Source of the DNA: an uncultured Aquimarina sp.
GTDB taxonomy: Bacteria > Bacteroidota > Bacteroidia > Flavobacteriales > Flavobacteriaceae
NCBI GenBank assembly: GCA_937958735.1
Contig: CALGNG010000064.1
Location: forward strand, 1-7,283
Reading direction: 5' to 3'
DNA length: 7,283 nucleotides
Below are positions 1 to 4,813 of this stretch, one piece after another. The translations under genes and the position numbers were made by a program. How positions within the stretch are numbered: position 1 is the first letter of the stretch; each line of letters opens with the position of its first letter. The notes beneath the pieces are model-generated. The model was not told the origin of the DNA and did not search any database. It worked only from the letters and a program-made list of their open reading frames with translations.

Positions 1-467
1 TCATTTAGTTCTGACCCAGTAGTATCTTCTTTTAATTTGAGTACTTTTTCTAAGATACTTATCACTTCATCAATATCGACCGTAGATGTGTTAGGTAATT
101 CTGTAACAGGTCTATATTCTAATGCACCCATACCACGGTCTGCTACATAGGCTAATTGCTCTAATGGTGTTATTTTTTGAATACTTCTAGCGGTTAGCCA
201 TTCTTGAAATATGATATTACCAAAGGTGTCTGGTAACGAATCAGCAATCATAGGAGGCAAGCCTTGAAAGGTGTCTTGTTTATATTCCGTAAATACTTGT
301 GCGGGTTTTATAGGCTTAAAAATAAAAGGAAATAATTTAGAATACTGTCCAGAATCCAAAAATTCAGGATTGTATTGAAAAAAGGATTTTCCTTTATCGA
401 TGTTATAGCCTAATTTTCCAATCTCTAAACCGAAAGCAACAATATCTATGATTTTTTCTCTTGCCAT
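1..467 (-). CDS. hipA: HipA-like Ser/Thr kinase toxin, N-terminal part (truncated by window edge)
   Basis: An open frame begins at the ATG at 465-467 and stays open to the window's left edge, giving 155 residues without a stop. HipA-family features are visible: a GLPPMIADSLPDTFGN stretch at residues 69-84, matching the family's conserved LP..ADSLPD..G block, and RGMGALEYRP at 111-120. Both lie in the N-terminal region before the kinase core. The family's kinase domain, with its ATP-binding and catalytic residues, would lie beyond the edge, so activity cannot be judged. In E. coli, HipA phosphorylates glutamyl-tRNA synthetase and causes persistence; the target here is unknown. The start lies 3 nt after the stop of the XRE gene, so the two are surely co-transcribed in antitoxin-toxin order. 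Family assignment is confident; use of the symbol is by family resemblance only. Confidence 0.88.
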   Translation of the reverse strand, partial: MAREKIIDIVAFGLEIGKLGYNIDKGKSFFQYNPEFLDSGQYSKLFPFIFKPIKPAQVFTEYKQDTFQGLPPMIADSLPDTFGNIIFQEWLTARSIQKITPLEQLAYVADRGMGALEYRPVTELPNTSTVDIDEVISILEKVLKLKEDTTGSELN

Positions 468-470
468 TTA

Positions 471-734
471 TTAGTATAATGAAATATTATTTTCGTCTTC
501 AATGGTGTCTTTAATCGCTTTTTGAAGGGTACTTAGTAAGCCAAAGTGATTTGCTATTTTTAATACAGTATCGAGTGTAGCATTTTTACCATTCTCAAAT
601 TTCTGAATAGTGTATCTTGACAAATCCAATGCTTCGCCGAGGTCTTCTTGAGACATTTCAGCGCTTTTTCTTTTCTTTTTACAAAGCTCTCCTAATTTCA
701 GCTTTACATCTTTAACTGTGACTAAGTTAATCAT
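471..734 (-). CDS. hipB: HipB-like XRE-family antitoxin/repressor
   Basis: This 87-residue protein (from the ATG at 732-734) has a Cro/C1-type helix-turn-helix: MSQEDLGEALDLSRYTIQKF, then ENGKNATLDTVLKIANHFGL, about residues 27-66. This is the standard XRE pattern of recognition helix plus E-x-G-K. A longer reading from a TTG at 756-758 is possible, but that start would overlap the operator-like arm at 741-756 and the -7 box, so the ATG is preferred. The gene directly precedes hipA with a 3-nt gap. By family precedent it should bind and neutralise HipA and repress the operon from the sites upstream. The C-terminus (KDTIEDENNISLY) is short and acidic and may be the flexible tail, but that is inference. 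Confidence 0.87.
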   Translation of the reverse strand: MINLVTVKDVKLKLGELCKKKRKSAEMSQEDLGEALDLSRYTIQKFENGKNATLDTVLKIANHFGLLSTLQKAIKDTIEDENNISLY

Positions 735-740
735 TAATTT

Positions 741-756
741 GTTTATTATAATACAC
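741..756. promoter_or_regulatory. HipB operator-like site O1 (proximal)
   Basis: The 16-bp sequence GTTTATTATAATACAC lies 7 bp upstream of the hipB ATG. It is nearly palindromic (7 of 8 base pairs symmetric) around a perfect TATTATAATA core at 744-753. The exact reverse complement occurs at 781-796. XRE dimers bind such dyads, so this is a likely autoregulatory operator. Binding itself is inferred. Confidence 0.7.
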
Positions 757-763
757 AAATATA
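756..763 (-). promoter_or_regulatory. Promoter -7 element of hipBA
   Basis: On the minus strand the sequence is TATATTTG, a full match to the Bacteroidota -7 consensus TAnnTTTG. It sits 21 bp before the hipB ATG, between the two operator-like sites, and touches O1 at its last base, so a bound repressor would block it. No clear -33 TTG is visible at the expected distance. Confidence 0.55.
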
Positions 764-780
764 CGAATAAACTAAAATAT

Positions 781-796
781 GTGTATTATAATAAAC
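781..796. promoter_or_regulatory. HipB operator-like site O2 (distal)
   Basis: GTGTATTATAATAAAC is the perfect reverse complement of the site at 741-756 and carries the same TATTATAATA core (784-793). The two dyad centres are 40 bp apart, close to four helical turns, which would suit cooperative binding by two dimers. The space between the sites holds the promoter -7 box. Confidence 0.7.
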
Positions 797-862
797 AATT
801 AAGACACTTCCCTTTTATTATCTCACGTTTTGTGTTCGTATTGATTTATAACAATCCTTTGT

Positions 863-920
863 TATATGCTTTTGCATATAATTTTAAATGAATAAACTAA
901 ATTATATGTAAAAGCATATA
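863..920. repeat. 22-bp inverted repeat at the 3' end of the integrase remnant
   Basis: Arms at 863-884 and 899-920 are reverse complements with one mismatch (874/909), which would be a G-U pair in a plus-strand transcript. The loop is 14 nt. Each arm contains an 18-bp near-palindrome: TATATGCTTTTGCATATA in the left arm and TATATGTAAAAGCATATA in the right. The repeat ends 2 bp from the integrase remnant's stop codon. It could be a terminator-like structure, a protein-binding site or a leftover recombination site. No long U-tract follows it, which weakens the simple terminator reading. Confidence 0.8.
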
Positions 921-922
921 GT

Positions 923-1237
923 TTAAAAATTATCAAAAACAGATTTAGCGGCATTAATCTTGGAGTAATTACTTACCTGATGATACATATTAAAAGTTTT
1001 AATATCCTTGTGATCACTAATGCTCATAATGGTTTTATCTGCAATCCCTTTATCTCTCATAATAGTTATAAATGTCCTTCGAGCCGTATGCGTTGAAATT
1101 CGTTGATAGAATTTTTTAACGAATAATTGTTGTTCTACACCTTTAGTTCTAGTGTATTCTACTTCATGAGTAAACCCAGCATTTTTAAGAATTTCCTTGA
1201 TATAATCATTTTGTTTTTGATTTGAGATCAAAGGAAG
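923..1237 (-). pseudogene. Tyrosine recombinase/integrase remnant (C-terminal catalytic part only)
   Basis: The frame encodes LPLISNQKQNDYIKEI near its start, a block typical of Bacteroidota phage-type integrases. It continues with THTARRTF (the H-x-x-R motif), SDHK (second catalytic His) and NMYHQ (with the nucleophilic Tyr). The C-terminal catalytic set is therefore intact. The N-terminal arm- and core-binding domains, the first catalytic Arg and the catalytic Lys are absent: upstream of 1237 the frame reads eight unrelated codons and hits a stop at 1256-1258. Full family members are about 300-420 residues, against about 105 here. No ATG occurs at the start of the fragment; only a TTG (1229-1231) would allow translation. 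I call it a 5'-deleted pseudogene, probably the scar of an integrated element that may have carried the neighbouring hipBA. Confidence 0.85.
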
Positions 1238-1255
1238 TCCTCCGACTCCACAGAA

Positions 1256-1460
1256 TTAAAACACAAAATCCGTTTTTTGCACTAAAACTTCTTTAACAAG
1301 GGGTTTTGTTATTTAGCTAAGATATAAACAGCATTAATTACGATATTTAGATATCGAATTTTTCGGAAAAGTATCGGAATTTTTTTTTGAATTATGGCTA
1401 TTATAAACTATTTAGTTTTATTAGAATACTTTATAAATGCGCCCGTGTAATTTATTAATG
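1256..1460. other. Non-coding spacer between integrase remnant and terminator
   Basis: About 200 AT-rich bases with no convincing gene on either strand. It holds a small perfect dyad, CGATAT-TTAG-ATATCG (1341-1356), followed by AATTTTT, and a weak 6-bp hairpin near 1292-1311 (TAACAA/TTGTTA). Neither is strong enough to name as a terminator. No promoter with a full TAnnTTTG match was recognised. Confidence 0.5.
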
Positions 1461-1498
1461 GATATAAAAAAAACCACTAAAAGTGGTTTTTTTATATC
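1461..1498 (-). terminator. Rho-independent terminator of the TM2-protein gene (works both ways)
   Basis: The hairpin has a core of CCACT/AGTGG around an AAA loop (1479-1481). Runs of 8 A (1466-1473) and 7 T (1487-1493) flank it, and GATAT/ATATC extends the pairing to about 17 bp with one bulged A. It begins 16 nt after the stop of the minus-strand gene at 1515. The U-tract is present on both strands, so it could also stop plus-strand readthrough. Confidence 0.85.
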
Positions 1499-1514
1499 TA
1501 TCGTAATTTAAATA

Positions 1515-1889
1515 CTAATCGAATTTAGAATCGTTAGCTAAAATCCTTATTGTATCAACAATTTGCCATACCCAAGAAATAAGTGGTGGTATAAATAATA
1601 TAAATCCAGGAATTACTAATAACGTTTGCCAAAGTGCTTGCTTTTTTCTTCCTAAATACCAATTATGAAAACCAAACGGAAGCAATAGAACAGAAACTAA
1701 CGCTAACACTATTGAGATGGTTTTTCTGTCTGCTGTAGCAGCAGGAGAAGTTAAAACAACTTTCTCTTCAACTTTACTTTGTGAGTAGTTGGAATTTGTT
1801 GTTTGATAAGAGCTTACCGGAAAACTAGCATAGGAAGTAATGGAAGCAAATGATAAAAATAGAATAGACAATAATAATTTAATTTTCAT
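1515..1889 (-). CDS. TM2-domain membrane protein with signal peptide
   Basis: The 124-residue protein opens with a clear signal peptide (MKIKLLLSILFLSFASITSYA, cleavage near residue 21). A Ser/Thr/Asn-rich linker (about 22-52) follows, then two hydrophobic segments (about 57-72 and 86-112). Between and after them are GFHNWYLG (73-80), matching the TM2-domain G-x-H-x-F/W-Y-x-G signature, and VWQIVDTIRIL (107-117), matching the W-x-x-D-x-x-R-I end of the domain. TM2 proteins form a transmembrane hairpin; their role in bacteria is not settled. The gene is a single unit ending in the terminator at 1461-1498 and is divergent from the gene at 1938, sharing a 48-bp intergenic region. The start is a clear ATG directly before the signal peptide. 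Confidence 0.85.
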   Translation of the reverse strand: MKIKLLLSILFLSFASITSYASFPVSSYQTTNSNYSQSKVEEKVVLTSPAATADRKTISIVLALVSVLLLPFGFHNWYLGRKKQALWQTLLVIPGFILFIPPLISWVWQIVDTIRILANDSKFD

Positions 1890-1909
1890 AAAGGTTAGTG
1901 TTATTTATA

Positions 1910-1917
1910 TTAATTTG
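1910..1917 (+). promoter_or_regulatory. Possible -7 element for the secreted-protein gene
   Basis: TTAATTTG matches 7 of 8 positions of TAnnTTTG and lies 20 bp before the ATG at 1938, a suitable distance. It is in the 48-bp region shared with the divergent TM2 gene. A -33 element is not clear. Confidence 0.35.
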
Positions 1918-1937
1918 CGCTAATATATATCATTATT

Positions 1938-2822
1938 ATGAAATTAGTAGTATTCGTTTTTCTTCTTTTTAATTCTATTTGTTCTATTAGTCAGCTTAAA
2001 TACAGGGAATTATCTGGTGTTATAAAAATAAATGATACGCTATTTATACCTTACGAGCTTTATTTAAATAGATCAAATTCTACTGATATTAACGGGTACT
2101 CGATTACGGATAAGAATGGTGCACATGAAACAAAATCGGCAATAAAAGGATCGTATAACTCTATTAATAAGACTTTGAAATTCAACGAATTTGATATTTT
2201 ATATACTAAATCTTCATTTAAAACTTTTGATTTTTGTTTTATTCATTTTGAAGGAAAAATAAAAGGATTTGAAAACTTAAAAGCATTGAATGGTAATTTC
2301 TATGGAAAGTATGAAAATGGAGTAAATTGTATTGATGGTAAATTAATTTTAATTAATAAATCCAAGATAGAATCACGGACAAAAAAATTAGAAAAGAAAT
2401 TGAATAAATCAAAATACAATAAACTCAGAAAAAACATAAAACCAAAATTAGATTCTATTAAATTAGAGAATATAGTTGCAAATGAAAACCTTAACGTTTT
2501 TGTTAAATCTAAAACTTATACATTATCTATTTATGATTCTGGAAAAATAGATAACGATCGTATTAATCTTTTTATAGATAACGAATTGATATTAGAAAAT
2601 TATTCAATAAAAAAAGAAAAAAAAGAAATTCCTTTAAATGTTAAAAAATCTAAAGTGAGTGTTAAGGTTGTAGCTTTAAATGTAGGTTCCTCTCCTCCAA
2701 ATACTGTTAAAATTGAGATTATGGGGGAAAATCAATTTATAGAAACGCGAACTATGTTAAAAGAAAAAGAGTCTGCTTTATTAACATTAATTCCCAAAAA
2801 AAAGCCGGAGCATAAAAATTGA
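1938..2822 (+). CDS. Secreted protein of unknown function, two conserved-looking beta-rich regions
   Basis: The 294-residue protein has an N-terminal signal peptide (cleavage near residues 18-19, after SICSIS). It lacks a proper lipobox. An N-terminal region (about 20-140) carries GYSITDKNGAHETKS and DFCFIHFEGKIKG, and Cys at 100 and 131 could form a disulfide in the envelope. A Lys-rich, probably helical linker follows (about 141-175). The C-terminal region (about 185-287) has alternating strands with YDSGKIDNDRINLFIDNE, ILENY and ALNVGSSPPNTVKI. I recall this motif set from uncharacterised exported proteins of Bacteroidota. It suggests a beta-sandwich, but no catalytic residues stand out. 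Function is unknown; periplasm or cell surface is the likely place. The gene is divergent from the TM2 gene, and the nearest good terminator is about 170 nt downstream. Confidence 0.8.
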   Translation: MKLVVFVFLLFNSICSISQLKYRELSGVIKINDTLFIPYELYLNRSNSTDINGYSITDKNGAHETKSAIKGSYNSINKTLKFNEFDILYTKSSFKTFDFCFIHFEGKIKGFENLKALNGNFYGKYENGVNCIDGKLILINKSKIESRTKKLEKKLNKSKYNKLRKNIKPKLDSIKLENIVANENLNVFVKSKTYTLSIYDSGKIDNDRINLFIDNELILENYSIKKEKKEIPLNVKKSKVSVKVVALNVGSSPPNTVKIEIMGENQFIETRTMLKEKESALLTLIPKKKPEHKN

Positions 2823-2994
2823 CTTTTAAATTAAGTTGAGTATTTTACTCTGTAAATTTTTTAGTAACTATTAAATCGAGAAAAAGGTATGAATATTTTA
2901 CATCCAGCGGAGTGTTTGCGAACGCAATAAGTAATAATGGAATTGTCGCGTTTATGAATTAAATCCAGTGTGTTTAGAATAATATTTTCTTATT

Positions 2995-3038
2995 AAGAGG
3001 CTTAGATAGTTTTATAATTGTTTGAGCCTCTTTTTTTT
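2995..3038 (+). terminator. Rho-independent terminator
   Basis: The stem AAGAGGCT (2995-3002) pairs with AGCCTCTT (3025-3032), extended by a U-G and an A-U pair. The loop is 18 nt and a run of 8 T ends at 3038. It lies between the secreted-protein gene and the 118-aa gene and would end plus-strand transcription of the former, or of an unannotated transcript in 2823-2994. Confidence 0.75.
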
Positions 3039-3091
3039 ATAATATTTTCTTAAAAACATTTATTTTTATTTAGAATAATTAAAAATAATAT

Positions 3092-3099
3092 TATATTTG
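3092..3099 (+). promoter_or_regulatory. Promoter -7 element of the 118-aa gene
   Basis: TATATTTG is a full match to the TAnnTTTG consensus, 18 bp before the ATG at 3118 and downstream of the preceding terminator. A weak -33-like TTTAG lies about 20 bp upstream. It implies a short leader of roughly a dozen bases. Confidence 0.55.
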
Positions 3100-3117
3100 A
3101 ATTAATAATTAAAAGAT

Positions 3118-3474
3118 ATGAGTTTACTAGATCCTATATATAATAACGACTCTGGCACAGTTTATGCTATATGTAATAGCAGTACGTCTGTAGATTGTTA
3201 TCAGAAATTACAAGTTCAGATTGGTGATATAGCTATTATAATGACTTTAAGAGAGTTAAAATCTTTTTTAAAGGTATTAAGACAGGCTAAGAAAAGTTGT
3301 AAGTGTAATAATTGTAAAGGCATTCAGGTTTTAAAATGCAATACACAGATAGCAGAAGTAAAATTTAAAGTAACTCAAACAATAATTAACGATTTAGAAG
3401 AGTTAATTATGGGGACGCTGTTTCATGAAGAATATGTAACAGTACTCAACACAAATAATATTAATAAAAAATAA
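3118..3474 (+). CDS. Small cysteine-rich hypothetical protein (118 aa)
   Basis: There is no signal peptide or membrane segment, so it is probably cytoplasmic. The layout is an N-terminal part (1-40) with Cys19 and Cys27, a helix-like stretch MTLRELKSFLKVLRQAKK (42-59), a compact CKCNNCKG cluster (61-68), Cys74, and a C-terminal part with a helix TQTIINDLEELIMGTLFHEE (86-105). The alternation of strand and 'ELxxFLxxL' helix faintly recalls small uncharacterised flavobacterial proteins of the DUF6686 kind, but I cannot confirm that. The C-x-C-x2-C cluster plus three other Cys could bind a metal; this is inference. A good promoter stands in front, and a 41-codon ORF follows 12 nt after the stop, probably in the same transcript. 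Confidence 0.72.
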   Translation: MSLLDPIYNNDSGTVYAICNSSTSVDCYQKLQVQIGDIAIIMTLRELKSFLKVLRQAKKSCKCNNCKGIQVLKCNTQIAEVKFKVTQTIINDLEELIMGTLFHEEYVTVLNTNNINKK

Positions 3475-3486
3475 TAGTAATTTAAA

Positions 3487-3612
3487 ATGAATTTTAGAGA
3501 ATATTTAGAAAGGAAGGGCTTGAGTTATGACGATTTTGGAAAACCTAAGGATTTGGACGATTTAATAAATGAATATGCGATCCAATACCTAGCAATGTAT
3601 TATGGAGTGTAA
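3487..3612 (+). CDS. Small ORF, 41 aa, hypothetical
   Basis: ATG to TAA encodes 41 residues: MNFREYLERKGLSYDDFGKP, then a Lys-Asp-rich turn and a helix-like NEYAIQYLAMYYGV end. It starts 12 nt after the 118-aa gene on the same strand and ends 15 nt before the shared 26-bp terminator hairpin, so it fills the rest of that transcription unit. Its composition is protein-like (balanced charges, Tyr- and Leu-containing amphipathic pattern, no low-complexity runs). No family is recognised. It is below common gene-calling length limits, so it would be easily missed. Confidence 0.6.
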   Translation: MNFREYLERKGLSYDDFGKPKDLDDLINEYAIQYLAMYYGV

Positions 3613-3627
3613 AAAACTTCAAAAAAT

Positions 3628-3686
3628 AATCATATAAAAAAGCCCATCAAATTCTACTCAAATTTGATGGGCTTTTTTATATGATT
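3628..3686. terminator. Bidirectional terminator, 26-bp perfect stem
   Basis: Arms at 3628-3653 and 3661-3686 are perfect reverse complements around a 7-nt loop. The GC-rich part is AGCCCATCAAATT / AATTTGATGGGCT, with A6 and T6 runs outside it, so U-tracts form on both strands. It serves the convergent small ORF (plus) and the YhcH-like gene (minus); its last base is also the last base of the YhcH-like gene's stop codon. Confidence 0.92.
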
Positions 3687-4138
3687 TAATGCTTTAAAGC
3701 AACTTTTACTACTACTTTTAAAATCTTTTTGGGATGCCCTATTTTTATGCAAGGGGCATGAATATCTGTCTGAAAAAAAACAGCAAAATTACCAGTTGTA
3801 ACTTTTATTTTTTGTCCAGTACCTTCAAAAAAAGTAACATCGTTATGGGGTAAATCCTCTAAAACGGCTTGATTGTTAAAAGAGGTAACTCCAATATATT
3901 CTTCGCCAGAAATTACATATTGGATGTCTACATATTTTTTATGAGATTCTAATCTACATTCAGACTCTGGTTTGCTATCGTAGCTTTGTAATATAGCAAA
4001 AACATCTTCTCCATTAATTAGGTGTTTACCTTCTTCCAATTTAGAGAAGTCGGTGTTTTTTATAAAATCTAAACCCAGAGTTAAATTAGGGTCGATGTTT
4101 TTATAAAGGACTACATTATCTAGGTGATCTAAAATCAT
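3686..4138 (-). CDS. YhcH/YjgK/YiaL family (NanQ-like) cupin protein
   Basis: At 150 residues it matches the family's usual length. ESHKKYVDIQYVISGEE (64-80) is the family core, with metal-ligand candidates Glu64 and His66, and DIHAPC (125-130) supplies His127. These residues sit on a double-stranded beta-helix (cupin) barrel. The E. coli member NanQ (YhcH) speeds anomer interconversion of sialic acid, and other members accompany sugar-uptake genes. No sialic acid genes are in the window, so the substrate is open. It lies 101 nt after the sigma factor gene on the same strand, without a recognised terminator between, so it could be read through from that operon or have its own promoter. Its stop codon overlaps the outer base of the terminator stem at 3628-3686. 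Confidence 0.9.
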   Translation of the reverse strand: MILDHLDNVVLYKNIDPNLTLGLDFIKNTDFSKLEEGKHLINGEDVFAILQSYDSKPESECRLESHKKYVDIQYVISGEEYIGVTSFNNQAVLEDLPHNDVTFFEGTGQKIKVTTGNFAVFFQTDIHAPCIKIGHPKKILKVVVKVALKH

Positions 4139-4239
4139 AGGTTAACTATTATATATTTTAAACAGATACAACATCGAAGTCTATCCTAAAAGCTTATTTG
4201 TTTTATGTAAATTTAAGTTAGAAGTATGTATTGTTTTTA

Positions 4240-4809
4240 TTAATTTTTTGTATCTCTAATGCTTTGTAATAGGAGTTTTTTTGCTCTAAGTAATTTTACT
4301 TTTACATTATTCATTGGTTCTTCTAGCTCCATGGCAATCTCCTTGTAGCTCATTTCTTGGAAGTAGCGTAGTTGAATAATTTCTTTATACCTAGGTTTTA
4401 GGTTTTTAATGTGTAATAAAAGTTCGGCTAAATTTTGTTTGGTAATTAATAGATCTTCTGGTGTAGGAGCTCCATCCATAACGGTGTTAGCCATTTGGTT
4501 TTCCTGTGCCTCGGTAGCGCTTTGTAATTTGTTTTTTTGCTTTCTAATTTCGTCTATATGGGTGTTTTTAGAAATAGCAAGCAACCAACTTTTAAAAGTG
4601 TATTGGGGGTTAAAGGTCTCTATCTTGTCAAAGGCTTTAGAAAAACTTTTAATAGTAATTTCTTCGGCTTCAAAATCGCTTCCTGTTCTTTGGAGCTGAA
4701 ATTGATATACTGTATTCCAAAAATAATCTAAAAGATAACTAAAAGAGGTTTGTTGTCCCGATTTAGCACTTTCAATATGGTCTAGAAGTAATTTGTTGTT
4801 GAGTTCCAA
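4240..4809 (-). CDS. RNA polymerase sigma factor, sigma-70/ECF family
   Basis: The 189-residue protein has sigma region 2 at about 16-92 (SFSYLLDYFWNTVYQF; EAEEITIKSFSKAFDKIETF; FKSWLLAISKNTHIDEIRK). A linker follows, then region 4 at about 126-182 with the helix-turn-helix MSYKEIAMELEEPMNNVKVK and a LLRAKKLL end. This is the ECF layout (regions 2 and 4 only). The start appears to be a TTG at 4807-4809: no ATG occurs in frame between the upstream stop (4876-4878) and residue 106, and domain alignment needs this start or one very near. The TTG lies 4 nt after the glycosyltransferase stop, suggesting coupled translation. No anti-sigma gene with a recognisable zinc motif is adjacent; the downstream gene is YhcH-like. 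Its regulon is unknown. Confidence 0.9.
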   Translation of the reverse strand: MELNNKLLLDHIESAKSGQQTSFSYLLDYFWNTVYQFQLQRTGSDFEAEEITIKSFSKAFDKIETFNPQYTFKSWLLAISKNTHIDEIRKQKNKLQSATEAQENQMANTVMDGAPTPEDLLITKQNLAELLLHIKNLKPRYKEIIQLRYFQEMSYKEIAMELEEPMNNVKVKLLRAKKLLLQSIRDTKN

Positions 4810-4813
4810 AATG

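Larger units (their letters stand above)
2823..3117. other. Intergenic region with small hairpins and repeats, no clear gene
   Basis: Besides the terminator at 2995-3038, this stretch holds a 5-bp hairpin GAGTA-TTT-TACTC (2838-2850) just after the stop of the secreted protein. A less AT-rich patch (about 2889-2950) contains a 13-codon ATG ORF (2889-2930), too short to call. The motif ATCCAG followed closely by GTGTTT occurs twice (2902-2917 and 2963-2975). A 14-bp direct repeat ATAATATTTTCTTA (2979-2992 and 3039-3052) flanks the terminator. A small RNA or a decayed gene is possible, but neither is shown. Confidence 0.5.

Noticed and set aside
735..758. N-terminal extension of the HipB-like protein from a TTG at 756-758
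   Set aside because: It would overlap the operator arm and the -7 box, adds only eight residues (first MCIIINKL), and an ATG at 732-734 gives the normal antitoxin length.
923..1231. Integrase fragment as a functional 102-aa gene
   Set aside because: It would need a TTG start inside a conserved integrase block, and it lacks the DNA-binding domains and the first catalytic Arg.
1341..1356. CGATAT-TTAG-ATATCG dyad as an operator or terminator
   Set aside because: A 6-bp AT-rich dyad is common by chance in such sequence, and no gene starts or ends next to it.
2889..2930. 13-codon ATG ORF in the intergenic region
   Set aside because: Too short and without any supporting signal; kept only as part of the intergenic description.
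4409..4731. Two plus-strand open frames (96 and 64 codons) inside the sigma factor gene
   Set aside because: They lie antisense to a clear sigma-70 family gene, overlap each other in different frames, and show no recognisable domain.
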